DNA of 64,000 bases from Phycisphaerales bacterium (GTDB lineage Bacteria; Planctomycetota; Phycisphaerae; UBA1845). A model generated the notes under the pieces. That model made no database searches, was not told the origin of the DNA, and saw only the letters and a list, made by a program, of their open reading frames with translations. This document shows positions 42,990 to 52,903 of this stretch, one piece after another. Position 1 is the stretch's first letter, and each line of letters opens with the position of its first letter. The position numbers and the translations under genes were made by a program. Location: the NCBI GenBank assembly GCA_020852275.1, contig JADZBE010000011.1:124001-188000 (forward strand), read 5' to 3'.

Positions 42990-43335
42990 TCAGCAGCCCG
43001 TGCTCGCCCCGCCGTCCAGCGTGACCACGACGTTGTAGTTGGCGTCTTGCAGCATGTAGACGACTTCGGCATTGTCGGTCGCACAGTGCGCGCAGTTTCC
43101 GGTGCCGCAGTTGTCGCCATCCTCGCCGCCGCCCCCGCAGGTGGATCCCGATGCGCAGTCGCAGGCCGGTGAGTGGATCCGCGCAACGTGCTTATCGATG
43201 TAATCAGGGTCGCCGATGCTCTCGCGCGTGGTGGCCCACGTTCCGAACTCGTTTCGCAGACCACCGCAGTCGCCGGATTCCGCATATCACTGCTCCTGCA
43301 GCCGCCGCGTCCAGTCATAATAACGATGCCGATGC
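42990..43335 (-). pseudogene. Orphan RHS tip fragment
   Basis: Read on the minus strand this gives HRYYDWTRRLQEQ, a stop, then WATTRESIGDPDYIDKHVAR and CATDNAEVVYMLQDANYNVV VTLDGG, ending in a stop. It aligns with the RHS protein at YYYDGVRRIQEQ and PVYYLQDANYNVVATLDDG. It has no start, one internal stop and no toxin part. It is a displaced, decayed RHS C-terminal cassette. Confidence 0.85.
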
Positions 43336-43490
43336 TGTAAACCGTTTAACGTGGAACTAACCTTGATAATCGTCCGTAGTAGTCGGCCCAAGGCAAGGTT
43401 GTCGCCGTCGAAGCCGCGGTCGCGAGCGATTAATGCAAGCGAGAGCAAGACACACTGCAGGAAGCTGCGCTGCTCCGCCCCCCCTGTGTA

Positions 43491-43994
43491 TCATTGACGC
43501 TTCCGTCCTAAGCCACGCTTCTGGGATTTCGTCCGACCTTTGCCCGATTCAGCTGACGGTGCGCTACGCCCTTGGTTGCCCCAGAACTCAGGATCGATTT
43601 CCCGCATCACGCGGTACGCCTCGTCTAGGGCGCGATTCGCAATCTCATCGTCGCTCATCCCTCGTAGCGGCGGTAGAAGTCTCGCAACGCCCCTAAGTCG
43701 CGCCACAGCACGCTCTATGTACCGGGCATGGTACCGGAAATGTGCGAACTCGCCTGCTAGCTCCGCAAGGCAATCATGGAATGTCAGCACGTTGTTTTGT
43801 GCGCCATCCATTGCTTTTGCGAAACGAGCAAACAACGTGGTAAGGTCGCTCATAGAGCCGAGCAATTCCTCTACGTGAAACCGAAACGTGTCAGCCTGTT
43901 TAGCCGAGAAAAACTCTGAGGCAGTCAGGCTCTTGAGCAAAGATGCACACTCCTTCCGCTTTCTGAGACACAATCTCGATGTTCGCTTACTCAT
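43491..43994 (-). CDS. Unrecognised protein, candidate immunity protein of the RHS toxin
   Basis: It is 167 aa, mostly alpha-helical, with a basic N-terminus (MSKRTSRLCLRKRKEC) and a basic Lys/Arg/Gly C-terminal tail. There is no signal peptide. It starts 6 nt after the RHS stop, on the same strand, in DNA of visibly lower GC than the RHS core. That location is where immunity genes lie for polymorphic toxins. I see no family match; the immunity role is inference from position. Confidence 0.6.
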   Translation of the reverse strand: MSKRTSRLCLRKRKECASLLKSLTASEFFSAKQADTFRFHVEELLGSMSDLTTLFARFAKAMDGAQNNVLTFHDCLAELAGEFAHFRYHARYIERAVARLRGVARLLPPLRGMSDDEIANRALDEAYRVMREIDPEFWGNQGRSAPSAESGKGRTKSQKRGLGRKRQ

Positions 43995-44000
43995 ACAGAA

Positions 44001-47000
44001 TCATCCTGGAGCCGTAGGTGGAGGACCCAATCTGTGCTCAAGCCATTCAAAAAACTTCTGGGCAAACTGCCGCCATTCAATCTGCGTCTTGCCCCGCATA
44101 TCGCCAGTCTTTTGAATTATCTTATTGAGCCATGCTTTTATCTCCTTTGTCCAATGATTGAAATTCGGATCGTTAGGCCCGCCTGCAGCCACCTTGGCGG
44201 CGTGTGCATAAAGTTCTGGAAGCAAGGACAAACTGGCGGCTTTCGCTGCCGCCTGAGCTGAAGCCATGAACACCGTCAGGGCCTCAGCAGCGCCGAATGC
44301 CATTTCCGCGGAAGCATACGCGCCAGTCATCATTTGGTCGACCCCTTCAAGCAGGGAATCGAACCCGGCACTTGACATTCCTCCGCCGACGCCCCATCCG
44401 GTGGCAATCATGGGGCCAAGCATGCTTAGGAGCAAAGCTGCTGCCAAGCCGACTCGTTTTGCATCCTCCGCGCGCAAGTCCGCGCCTATCGCCGTGGCCC
44501 CGAGCAGATCTCCGTAACTAAACAACCCCAGCGCATCCAATAGATTGACCGGACTGCTTCCCAAGGAGCCGTAGAGGTTCATCCCGTCCCCATACGCGCC
44601 CATGGGCGAGTAATCCGAAATCACTCCCGAGCCGACCATCGCCAGCGCTGTCGGCGGCGTGCCGTGGTAGGTGGCGCCCTCGATCAGCGGGATGGCCGAA
44701 CTATTGGGATCCGGCGTGGTGAACCGTCCCAGTTTGGGGTGATAGAACCGGTTGCGGTTCTGGTAGAGGCCTTTGTGGTTGACCAGGATGCAGGGGTCGG
44801 TCGGGGTGTTGGCGCAGTAATGGTCGAAGATCAGGCCTTGGTGGCCGAGGGTGTTTTGCGGGGGTGTGGCGACGAACTTGTCGATGGCCGCGGGCTGGCC
44901 GTAGGGCTCGTAGGTATATTGCTCATAGATCGCCACCGGGCCGTCGGGGCAGAAGGCGCCCTGCTCGCCACATCCGCCGCTGCCGCTGCCGCAGTCGCCC
45001 GACGGACACCCGTCATCCAACGTCGCGACCACGTTGTAGTTGGCGTCTTGCAGGTAATATACGGGCAGCGAATCATCCGTCGCGCAGTGCCCCGCGGTAC
45101 TGCCGCCGCCGCCGGGGCCGTCGCAGGCGGGGTTAAGCACCTGTGCGACGAACTCATCGACATAGTCCGGGCCGTGCAGATACTCGCGTTTCGTCGCCCA
45201 ACTGCCCGTGGGCGCGCCCCCGCCGCAGCCGCTGGTTTCGGTGTACCACTGCTCCTGAATGCGGCGCACGCCGTCATAATAATAATGCTGATATTGCCGG
45301 CAGGCCGAACCGTAAGACGCCGGCAGCACGCGGGCGACGATCCGCCCCAGGCCGTCGTACACATACGTGGCCACCAGATCGCCGAGGTCCGATTCCTCGC
45401 CTGACAATAGTTTGCCGTCATCATCAAACGAGGCGGCATTAAGCAGGCCCTTGCGGTTCGTCTGCACCAGCCGGCCCCAGGCGTCGTACTGGTAGAAGTA
45501 GTCGCCGTCGAGGACGAGATTGCCCGCGGAGTCGTAGACGCTGTCGACGGTGACGGGAGAGTTGTTGTTGGTCTTGGATGTGAACGCGTCGATTTCATTG
45601 AAGCCGTTGGTCGCGTGGTGAACTTTGACCGTGGTTTCGGGCGTGCCGTCGCCGGTCGCGTCGTCGGCGCGGACGAAGCTGCCGTTGGTGGAATCGCCGC
45701 CCGACCAGTTGCCCAGGTCGTCCAAGTCCCACGTCAAGGCGCGGTCGAGGGGAACGTCGGTGTCGGGTTCGATGGCCGTGTTGGCCGCGTTAAGCTGACC
45801 CATGCGCGCGCCGGCGAGGCGCTGCAGACCGTCGTACTCATAAAGCCACGAGCGCACATTGTCACGGCCGGGGTCCGCACCACTGGTCATGTTCCGATGT
45901 GCGACGCGCGCGTACGCGCGGTTGCCCGCGCGATCATAACCATATTGGTACCGGTGAATCGTCGACGGATTGGGGGCGTTTGCGGTAGTGTCCTTGTAGT
46001 GCAGGTCCTTGATTCGCCCGAACCGGTCCAGCCCCGCCAGCCCGACCTCGCTGCCGAGCTTGTACGACTGCGCGGCGCCGTTGCCGACAGACAGGCCCGA
46101 GCGGCGCGACAGGCCGGCGTAGTTATACTGCGCGACCTTGTACGTCATCAGCGCATCTGTGATGGCGGTGACGCGATTGGCGGCGCTGTCGAGACCGGCC
46201 TCGTTGTCGCCGTAGTCAAAAGAAAGCTGCCGCGGATCGCCGCCGTCGGCTCGCTGCGGGTAGAGGATCGATGCCAGCCGGTCGAAGTTGTAAGTTTCCG
46301 CGCCGGCGGGACTGTAGGCCCACTCGTAGGTCACGGTGGGGATGAACGACAGCCCGGTTGCGGCTGCGTGGTTCTGTTCTTCGGAGAGCAGATTGCCGCG
46401 ACCGTCGTAGTCATACTCATTGTCGGCCACGTCAGCGGCGGTGGTTTCAGAATGGTTCTCCGCGTGGACCGTGAGCAGGTCGCTACGGTCATTGTAGGTG
46501 TAGTCGATCTGGTGCACGCGCAGCGGCGGGGCGTAGCCAACTTCGTTGCCGGCCTCGCCGTACCAGCCGGAGTCGTCGGCCCCCACGCGGGTCAGCCGGC
46601 CCAGCTCGTCGTAGGAGTAGTTGAAGAGGCACGCCCGCGCGTCGGCGCGAGAGGCCACCGCGCCGTCGAAGTAATAGGAGAACGACAGCGTCGGCCCCTC
46701 GCGCGTGCCGTCGAGGTCCGGATAGTGTACGCCGGCGATCCAGCCGGGGTTCTCGGAGACCGCCGCCGAACCCGGCTGCCCGTTCACGATTTCGCGCACC
46801 GATCCGCCGTAGGTGAAGGCCGTCACCTGGATCGAGCCGTCGTCTTCTTCCCAATCGATCTCGTCGTACACCGTAACGTCGCCATCGCCGTGCTGGGCGA
46901 GCACCGCAGCCATGGCATCGAGCAGACCGCTGGCTTCGCCGTACTTGTATGCGGTGCGGCGCTTGTCGGCGCTGTTCGTCGCCGTCGCGTTTTCGATGGT

Positions 47001-50000
47001 CAGGCGCAGCCGTCCCAGGCCATCGTACTCGGAGCGCGTGACCGCGCCATCGGGATGAGCGACGCCGATCTGCCGTCCGTCGTCGTCATATTCGTAGCAG
47101 GTGCAGAGAGTTTCCTCGCCAAACTCGCTGCCGTCGCACCCACTGAGGCGACCGTTGCCGTCGAAGGAAGCGGCCGGCGGATCGAGCGGATCCTCCGGGT
47201 CGTAGTCCGGAGGGGGGAGTTCGTTCACGAACTCGTTGGCACCTGAGGATTCGTTCTGGCCGCTGTTGGTCCCGAAGTTCGCCGTGGCGATGAGCCGGCC
47301 GGCGATGTCGAACCAACTGTAGACCCAGGTGCTCACACTGTTGTCGTCGTCGAGAGCGTCGCCGTTGCCATTGACTCGTTCGTACGTGCGCGTGGCGATG
47401 GGGCGACTGTCGGCGTCGTATTGGGTTTCAGTGCGCGTCAGCTCGATCTCGCCCGCCCATGTGGATGATGCGATCTGGCGCCCGAGTGCGTCATAAGTGT
47501 ACGTCTGCCGCGGGGCGTTGGGCGACAGGGTTTCCGTGGGCTTGGATAGGTGATTGTAATAGGTGCGCGTGGCCGTGTAGCTGAAGGGCGATTGCGTGTC
47601 CGACACGTCGTAGGTGCGAACTTCCTCCACCTGGCCTCGGTCGTTGTAGAGGTTCTCGGTGAGGGAGATGGGAGCGCTGCCCAGGAGCGTGGCCACGTCG
47701 GGCAGTGCGCAGTCCGCCCCGAGTGCGCGCGGATCGGCATTGCCCGAGGGCGGCGTGGGCCCATATTCAAGCTGGAACTTCACGCGATCCTGGTGATCAA
47801 GCCAGGTGACGGAGTGCGTCAACGCGGCGCCGGATTCATCGCGCCGCTGGGCCATGATTTCGCGCATGCGCCAGTCATAATAGTGACGGATCACATGGCC
47901 CAGTGCATCCTCATTGTTATTGGAGCAGTCGTCGATGCAGTACGGATCCGTCACGGCCTGCCGGTAGGACCGAACCTTGGTCAGCAGCCCCGCGTCATGC
48001 ACGCCTTCGCCGAAGTAGGATTCCGGATCGGTGTCCGTGGTTCCGTCGCTGTAGTAGCGCCGCTCAAGCAGGACAAGATCGTCGTCGGGATCTTCGGTTG
48101 GCGGGATGTTGCGCCAGAATGGGTGTTTGTCCCTGCTGCCGCGATAGGTTTTCTCAAGGCGGCCAAGGTCGTCATACGTGTTGCGCGTGAGTGTCCCCGC
48201 CGGATCCTGCTGGCGCGCGACTTGGCCAAAGCCGCTGTAACTGATGGCGGCGCTGAGCGACTCGCCGCCGGACTCGCCGGACATGCCGGTAAGGCGCCCC
48301 CCAGCGTCGTAGGAAGGCACGAGCGTCGCCAGAATGTCCTCCGCCCCATACGTTTCCAGTCCGTCGGGCGGATTGTGGAGCGCGTCGAGTTTGACTTTCT
48401 CCGTCTTGGAGAGTTTGCGTCCGGTGATTTCCTCGATTTGGACGGGCGAAAGCGCGGCGTAGGCCTGACCGTCGAGCACCACGTCGCGGTACGTCCATTT
48501 CTTCGTTATCTCGTCCGGTTCTTCGACATAGACGACGTGCTCCTGCCGGCCGTTGGGGAACGTGGTGACGTGGAGGCGCCAACGATCATCGTAGGAATAA
48601 GTGGTTGTGTACTCCAGCGGAGTGCCAGGGCCGATGCGCTGATAGTTCGAATCCTCCGGGTTGCCCGGATGATCGACGATCTGGGTAATGGGCCGGTCAT
48701 CCTGGTCGTACTCGAACTTGGTTATGAAGAAGGCGTCATGATCGCCGGCGCCGGGTGAACCGGGCGTCTTGAGGCTGCCAAGTCCGTGCCACAGCGTGTT
48801 GCCCTTCTCGTTGAACTGCCACCGCTCCACTCCGTAGTATGAGTCGGCATCGGCCTGATGCAGACGCGAGGCTGGTGCGACAACCTCTTTCTCAAGCACG
48901 GCGCGTTCGAAGGAACTCTCGCCTTCTTCCTGGTCGGCCAACGTGTACTCGTAGTTTGTCACGGCCACCGTGGATCCCGCGGCATCGAAATCTGTGGTCG
49001 GAACGAGAAAGCTCTTAGATGCGGTGACCAGGTCTGGGCGGAGCGTGTGATGATCGACGCGCGAAAGCCAATAGACGGAATCCTGGAGAGGATCCTGAAA
49101 AGGTTCGCTGGCGCCGCGTTTGATTCCCACACCGTGCAATTCGCCGAGCCGGCCGTTCGGACCGGAAGGCTCGTAGGTGAGGACGCGAACGAGGCCGTCC
49201 GTCTCCTTTGTGTTCAGGTTTGCGACGGCGTTCCATCCGGTGCTGCGGATTTCGAGCAGGTAACCTTCGCCGACTCCGTCCGCCAGCTCGTCCCCGTCCG
49301 GTCCATCGAGCATGAAGTCGTAGAGGCGGCTCTGGCGGAAGCCGCTTTGCTGGATGAACTGTTCTCCGTCCTGTGTAAACTGCCACTCCTGGTTGAATAC
49401 CTCGAACCCGGCCTTGTTAAACTCAACGTAGCGACGACTGCGCAGACCTTTGTTCTCGGTCGGGATATAATACGCAGAGTACGCATCATATGGGTCAAGA
49501 TTGTCGGCCTTCGACTCGATTTGGTCAGCGTCCAATTCGTCGACGATCGTGGCATAGAAACCTTCAGCCAAGGACGGCAACTGCGGATCGCATTGATATC
49601 CCGGGCCCAGCGAATACGGGTAATGGCCCATCATGCCCATGAAGGAAACATCATAAGAGTGCGCGCATTCAATCGGCAGTTTCAGATATGGATAATACGC
49701 GTACCAGCCCTGCGAGGAGCTGTCGGGCCGCCGGTCGATCAGGTGCGTCACGGAAGCCTGCTTGACCGGCATATGTTGATGATCGCCGTGTTGAACATAG
49801 TTGTCCGCGAAGTACGTGTCCGCCCCATCGTACTGTCCCGAGTAGCGATCGCTCGGACAGACGTCACACCCGGGTATCATGTAGCCGATCGTCAGGTCGG
49901 CATACTCCCAGAACTCTCTTCCTTCGGGTTCCGTGGGATCCGGCAGGAGCTCATCGCGCTCCAATGTAAGGAGTTCGTTGGCGGAGAGGCCGGAAACCGC

Positions 50001-51626
50001 CATGAGTTTGGCGACCGTTGATGGTTCGTAGATCTCCGTGGGAAACATGAGCTCCGGGACGCCGATCCAGCCGGCGCCGTTGTCGTTATCCCGCTCATAG
50101 AAATAAAGATAATGCGAGGATTCCGTCTCGAAGTTGACGGAAGACGGACGGTGATTCACAGTGGCCTTGGCGAGTTGGTTGTGAACCGGGGGGTCGCTGA
50201 TGTAATTGGATTCCCGGAAAAGTGTTTTGCTCTGACAGTAGCCCAACGGATCAGGGCAATCATCCGTGGAGACGTTCTCCCAGGCAAGCATATACGTGTA
50301 CCGGGCCTCGAGTTTCCAGCCCGTCGGCAAGTCCTCATGGTTTAGGGCGTCAATCTCATCCAAAGATTGCGCACAACAGAACGGCCCACTCGTCTGTCCA
50401 TTGCCCGGCGCGTAGTCGTCAATCGTCAGGCAGGAGTCGCTGAAGTCCACGTCGCCTTCATACACATGGATCGAATGAAGCGCGTTCTTTCCCTTGAGGT
50501 TTTCAGGCCACAGCCCGAAGCCTCGATACGTGTAAACAAGCGTCCAGACGACGGGCCCCGGCCCTTGTGCGGCAGGCGCCGTTCGAAGCCGAATCCGCCG
50601 AATCTGTCCTTTTCGCACGCAATCCTGGCAACAACATGGGTCGTTCGGCGGCTGAGAGGTCTGGCACGGGTATCGGTCTGTGTCGCCGCAATACTCGTAG
50701 TCGATCGAGTTTCCGTATCGATCTTCGATGCTGCGAATCAACCCATAAACCGGCCATTCGGGGTACTCGCCATCATAGGGTTCTCCCTCCGCGGTCCGCC
50801 AGGCATCCTCCGCATGAAGCTCGAATGTGTACTTGATGGATTGCCTTTGGAGCCAGACGTACACCTCGGTCGGCCGCTGACCGGATGCACCATTGTGATC
50901 GAGAATGGCGTCGAACCACTGGGGCGCAATGTAGGCGTTTTGATTCGTGTCGTAGAGGAACGGAATGGAGTGATGCGAATCGGGGATGAGGTAGCATCGC
51001 TTCGGAGGGCCCTCGGATCCACCGCCGCCGTACTCGCCCAGCCATTCCCACCAGGCATCAAATAGCAGGAAGGGCTGCTCACTCATCATCCAACCTTGCC
51101 CCTGCCAATCCCAGCGTGTGACCCCTTCCAAGGCAGCTTGTGCGTCTGATTGGTGCGGGAAGAAATCCGCCGACCAGGTTCGAATGTGACGGAAGACCGC
51201 CCCGCCGAACGGCAGCTCGAAATCAGTCGCCTGAATCAACGGCAGCCCGGTCACCAAGTCCACGACACCCCCATGAAGCGGCCGCTGAGGAAATGGGCTG
51301 GGCCCTTGGAACCCATCCGTCCGGGGGGGAAGAAGCGGCAGAGAACTCGTAAGCGGATCCGTGCTCCGCGGCGGAAACTCCGGCGGACCGAACCCGCAGG
51401 ACACGTCGAAATGCAAGGGCCAGACGGTACGGATGGGCGGCTGGCTTTCTTCGGGGCACTCACCCTGTGCGAAGTCAGGCCCGCAGCGCGAATCGGGACA
51501 CGGCTCCTGCCGGCCCATTGCGGACCCCGTGAGCATAAGGCTCAGCGCGCCCAGCGCCATCGACAAGACGCAACCGCGCGCGCCGTTCACTCGCACAACA
51601 AACCGTGTCGAATTGCAACCGTACAT
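44001..51626 (-). CDS. Large RHS/YD-repeat protein with variable C-terminal tail
   Basis: It is 2541 aa. It begins with an N-terminal signal (CVLSMALGALSLMLTGSAMG) and Cys-rich start, a region with VTGLPLIQATDFELPFGG, then many YD repeats (YDDLGRLEKTY, YDALGRQIASS, YDGLGRLRLTI, YDELGRLTRVG). The RHS-associated core ends with GDGMNLYGSLGSSPVNLLDA (about residues 2345-2365). The last ~170 residues are unrelated to the core, Ala-rich then lysine/tryptophan-rich (NHWTKEIKAWLNKIIQKTGD), in a lower-GC region, as in toxin tips. The strong AGGAGGAG before the ATG fits high translation. It is probably secreted and forms a shell around the tip. Tail activity is unknown. Confidence 0.9.
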   Translation of the reverse strand: MYGCNSTRFVVRVNGARGCVLSMALGALSLMLTGSAMGRQEPCPDSRCGPDFAQGECPEESQPPIRTVWPLHFDVSCGFGPPEFPPRSTDPLTSSLPLLPPRTDGFQGPSPFPQRPLHGGVVDLVTGLPLIQATDFELPFGGAVFRHIRTWSADFFPHQSDAQAALEGVTRWDWQGQGWMMSEQPFLLFDAWWEWLGEYGGGGSEGPPKRCYLIPDSHHSIPFLYDTNQNAYIAPQWFDAILDHNGASGQRPTEVYVWLQRQSIKYTFELHAEDAWRTAEGEPYDGEYPEWPVYGLIRSIEDRYGNSIDYEYCGDTDRYPCQTSQPPNDPCCCQDCVRKGQIRRIRLRTAPAAQGPGPVVWTLVYTYRGFGLWPENLKGKNALHSIHVYEGDVDFSDSCLTIDDYAPGNGQTSGPFCCAQSLDEIDALNHEDLPTGWKLEARYTYMLAWENVSTDDCPDPLGYCQSKTLFRESNYISDPPVHNQLAKATVNHRPSSVNFETESSHYLYFYERDNDNGAGWIGVPELMFPTEIYEPSTVAKLMAVSGLSANELLTLERDELLPDPTEPEGREFWEYADLTIGYMIPGCDVCPSDRYSGQYDGADTYFADNYVQHGDHQHMPVKQASVTHLIDRRPDSSSQGWYAYYPYLKLPIECAHSYDVSFMGMMGHYPYSLGPGYQCDPQLPSLAEGFYATIVDELDADQIESKADNLDPYDAYSAYYIPTENKGLRSRRYVEFNKAGFEVFNQEWQFTQDGEQFIQQSGFRQSRLYDFMLDGPDGDELADGVGEGYLLEIRSTGWNAVANLNTKETDGLVRVLTYEPSGPNGRLGELHGVGIKRGASEPFQDPLQDSVYWLSRVDHHTLRPDLVTASKSFLVPTTDFDAAGSTVAVTNYEYTLADQEEGESSFERAVLEKEVVAPASRLHQADADSYYGVERWQFNEKGNTLWHGLGSLKTPGSPGAGDHDAFFITKFEYDQDDRPITQIVDHPGNPEDSNYQRIGPGTPLEYTTTYSYDDRWRLHVTTFPNGRQEHVVYVEEPDEITKKWTYRDVVLDGQAYAALSPVQIEEITGRKLSKTEKVKLDALHNPPDGLETYGAEDILATLVPSYDAGGRLTGMSGESGGESLSAAISYSGFGQVARQQDPAGTLTRNTYDDLGRLEKTYRGSRDKHPFWRNIPPTEDPDDDLVLLERRYYSDGTTDTDPESYFGEGVHDAGLLTKVRSYRQAVTDPYCIDDCSNNNEDALGHVIRHYYDWRMREIMAQRRDESGAALTHSVTWLDHQDRVKFQLEYGPTPPSGNADPRALGADCALPDVATLLGSAPISLTENLYNDRGQVEEVRTYDVSDTQSPFSYTATRTYYNHLSKPTETLSPNAPRQTYTYDALGRQIASSTWAGEIELTRTETQYDADSRPIATRTYERVNGNGDALDDDNSVSTWVYSWFDIAGRLIATANFGTNSGQNESSGANEFVNELPPPDYDPEDPLDPPAASFDGNGRLSGCDGSEFGEETLCTCYEYDDDGRQIGVAHPDGAVTRSEYDGLGRLRLTIENATATNSADKRRTAYKYGEASGLLDAMAAVLAQHGDGDVTVYDEIDWEEDDGSIQVTAFTYGGSVREIVNGQPGSAAVSENPGWIAGVHYPDLDGTREGPTLSFSYYFDGAVASRADARACLFNYSYDELGRLTRVGADDSGWYGEAGNEVGYAPPLRVHQIDYTYNDRSDLLTVHAENHSETTAADVADNEYDYDGRGNLLSEEQNHAAATGLSFIPTVTYEWAYSPAGAETYNFDRLASILYPQRADGGDPRQLSFDYGDNEAGLDSAANRVTAITDALMTYKVAQYNYAGLSRRSGLSVGNGAAQSYKLGSEVGLAGLDRFGRIKDLHYKDTTANAPNPSTIHRYQYGYDRAGNRAYARVAHRNMTSGADPGRDNVRSWLYEYDGLQRLAGARMGQLNAANTAIEPDTDVPLDRALTWDLDDLGNWSGGDSTNGSFVRADDATGDGTPETTVKVHHATNGFNEIDAFTSKTNNNSPVTVDSVYDSAGNLVLDGDYFYQYDAWGRLVQTNRKGLLNAASFDDDGKLLSGEESDLGDLVATYVYDGLGRIVARVLPASYGSACRQYQHYYYDGVRRIQEQWYTETSGCGGGAPTGSWATKREYLHGPDYVDEFVAQVLNPACDGPGGGGSTAGHCATDDSLPVYYLQDANYNVVATLDDGCPSGDCGSGSGGCGEQGAFCPDGPVAIYEQYTYEPYGQPAAIDKFVATPPQNTLGHQGLIFDHYCANTPTDPCILVNHKGLYQNRNRFYHPKLGRFTTPDPNSSAIPLIEGATYHGTPPTALAMVGSGVISDYSPMGAYGDGMNLYGSLGSSPVNLLDALGLFSYGDLLGATAIGADLRAEDAKRVGLAAALLLSMLGPMIATGWGVGGGMSSAGFDSLLEGVDQMMTGAYASAEMAFGAAEALTVFMASAQAAAKAASLSLLPELYAHAAKVAAGGPNDPNFNHWTKEIKAWLNKIIQKTGDMRGKTQIEWRQFAQKFFEWLEHRLGPPPTAPG

Positions 51627-51886
51627 GGCCTTCTCCTCCTATTATCCAAGGGCCGGCCCGCAGCGTCGAGAGCCTCGATACGGCGAGCCTCAAACGATCC
51701 GCTATTGAGAATTCAACAATTCCACATCGCCAACCATCCCCGCGACCCCCGACCGGCCGGCGACAGCGGGCTGGCGTGGCCAAATCCTCGGACGGCCGAG
51801 CCCCGTGCCTTCGAGGGAAACACCGCCAGCACAACTCCGCGAGTTGACAGCCTTGCAGCGCCCACGAGCGATCGGCCCGCCAGCCT

Positions 51887-51988
51887 CCGCATGGGTTCAA
51901 GCAACGATCCGCATGGACTCAAGCCAGTCTCCGCACGGGTTCAAGCCACTCTCCGCATTGGCTCAAGCCGGTGTCCGCATTGGTTCAA
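51887..51988. repeat. 22-bp tandem repeat upstream of the RHS gene
   Basis: Four full units (CCGCATGGGTTCAAGCAACG + AT and variants) and a partial fifth are contiguous with no spacers. Units share CCGC(A/T)GG..TCAAGC. They begin 260 nt upstream of the RHS start codon. Confidence 0.8.
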
Positions 51989-52719
51989 AAGCGTTTCTGC
52001 GTACCTCGCCCCTCGTCCCTGCATCGGCTCCGCTGTTTCCCGCCACGCGCTGCGCCGGCAGCCATCAGGAAACGGCCATTCACCACTCCAGCTGCGATGC
52101 TGCTCCAGCGTCTTGCCGCTCGGGATAAATCTCACAGGTGCGCCCCAGATGTCGGGTGAGCGCAGGCGCGGTCGAAACGCCGGAGTCGCCGAAGCTTTGG
52201 CACTGAAGGAGGAGGGATGGAACTCGCCGGAGTCAGACGGAGACGCGACGCTCGGATGCGCGGCAAGGGAAAAGGGCTCCTGAGGAGCCAGCGACCGCAA
52301 ACCTCTTGGGAACGCAAGAGTTCTGGCCACCGTGGGGGCCTCCGACGGCAAGCGGACGACTCGCCTTGACGCTGGGCAAACCGTACGATGCTTCTATGGC
52401 GGATAATACTGGACGTCGAACGCAGTGTCAAGCGTTAGTCCCATAACGAACTTGCCGGGGCTGGCCACCGATCTTGGCAACCTCGTGCTCCCTCTTGGCG
52501 AAATGGCCTTATCGGCCCGGGAGGCGCACGCGAGAATCTCGAGGTGCGTCGTTTGCCAACAAGAACGACCAGAGCATCGGCACCCGGAGCCAAGGCCGGG
52601 GAATGCCTCCCCTCCGGGCATCGGTGCTAGACGCAGGCGTTGTTGACTGAAAGGCGCGATCCGAACCAGGTTGGGCTGCCGCAGGAGAAGTGTCGATCAG
52701 CGGGGAAGCCAGCGATGGT

Positions 52720-52824
52720 TCATTTGATGCCGGCGCTCTCTCATTCGATGCCGGCGATGGTTCATCTGAGGCCGGCGGTTGCTTGTTCCATGCAGGCGAA
52801 AGTTCCTTCGAGGCCGGCGTGCAC
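52720..52824 (+). repeat. 21-bp tandem repeat of about five units
   Basis: Each unit, if read in the frame of the first, encodes SFDAGxx or SSEAGxx (SFDAGAL, SFDAGDG, SSEAGGC, LFHAGES, SFEAGVH). It may be the remnant of a repeat-coding gene or a non-coding expansion. The reading frame extends to 52971, but I cannot support it as a real gene. Confidence 0.7.
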
Positions 52825-52903
52825 CGCGTGGTCGTCTTTCAGCGTCCCGACGGCGGCGCGTTCGACGAAGGGCCCGCTTGGGAAGGCACAGTGTCTGCCC
52901 GCA

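Larger units (their letters stand above)
51627..52903. other. 1.3-kb gene-free region between RHS and TerL with two tandem repeats
   Basis: No gene is convincing here. It contains the 22-bp tandem repeat (51887-51988) upstream of the RHS promoter region and the 21-bp repeat (52720-52824) downstream of terL. Several reading frames cross it but lack homology and ribosome sites. Confidence 0.55.

Noticed and set aside
45615-47246. Antisense frame of 543 codons in the RHS gene.
   Set aside because: It is a Val/Arg-rich shadow of YD repeats and has no homology.
51887-51988. Candidate CRISPR array.
   Set aside because: The 22-bp units are contiguous, with no spacers and no cas genes.
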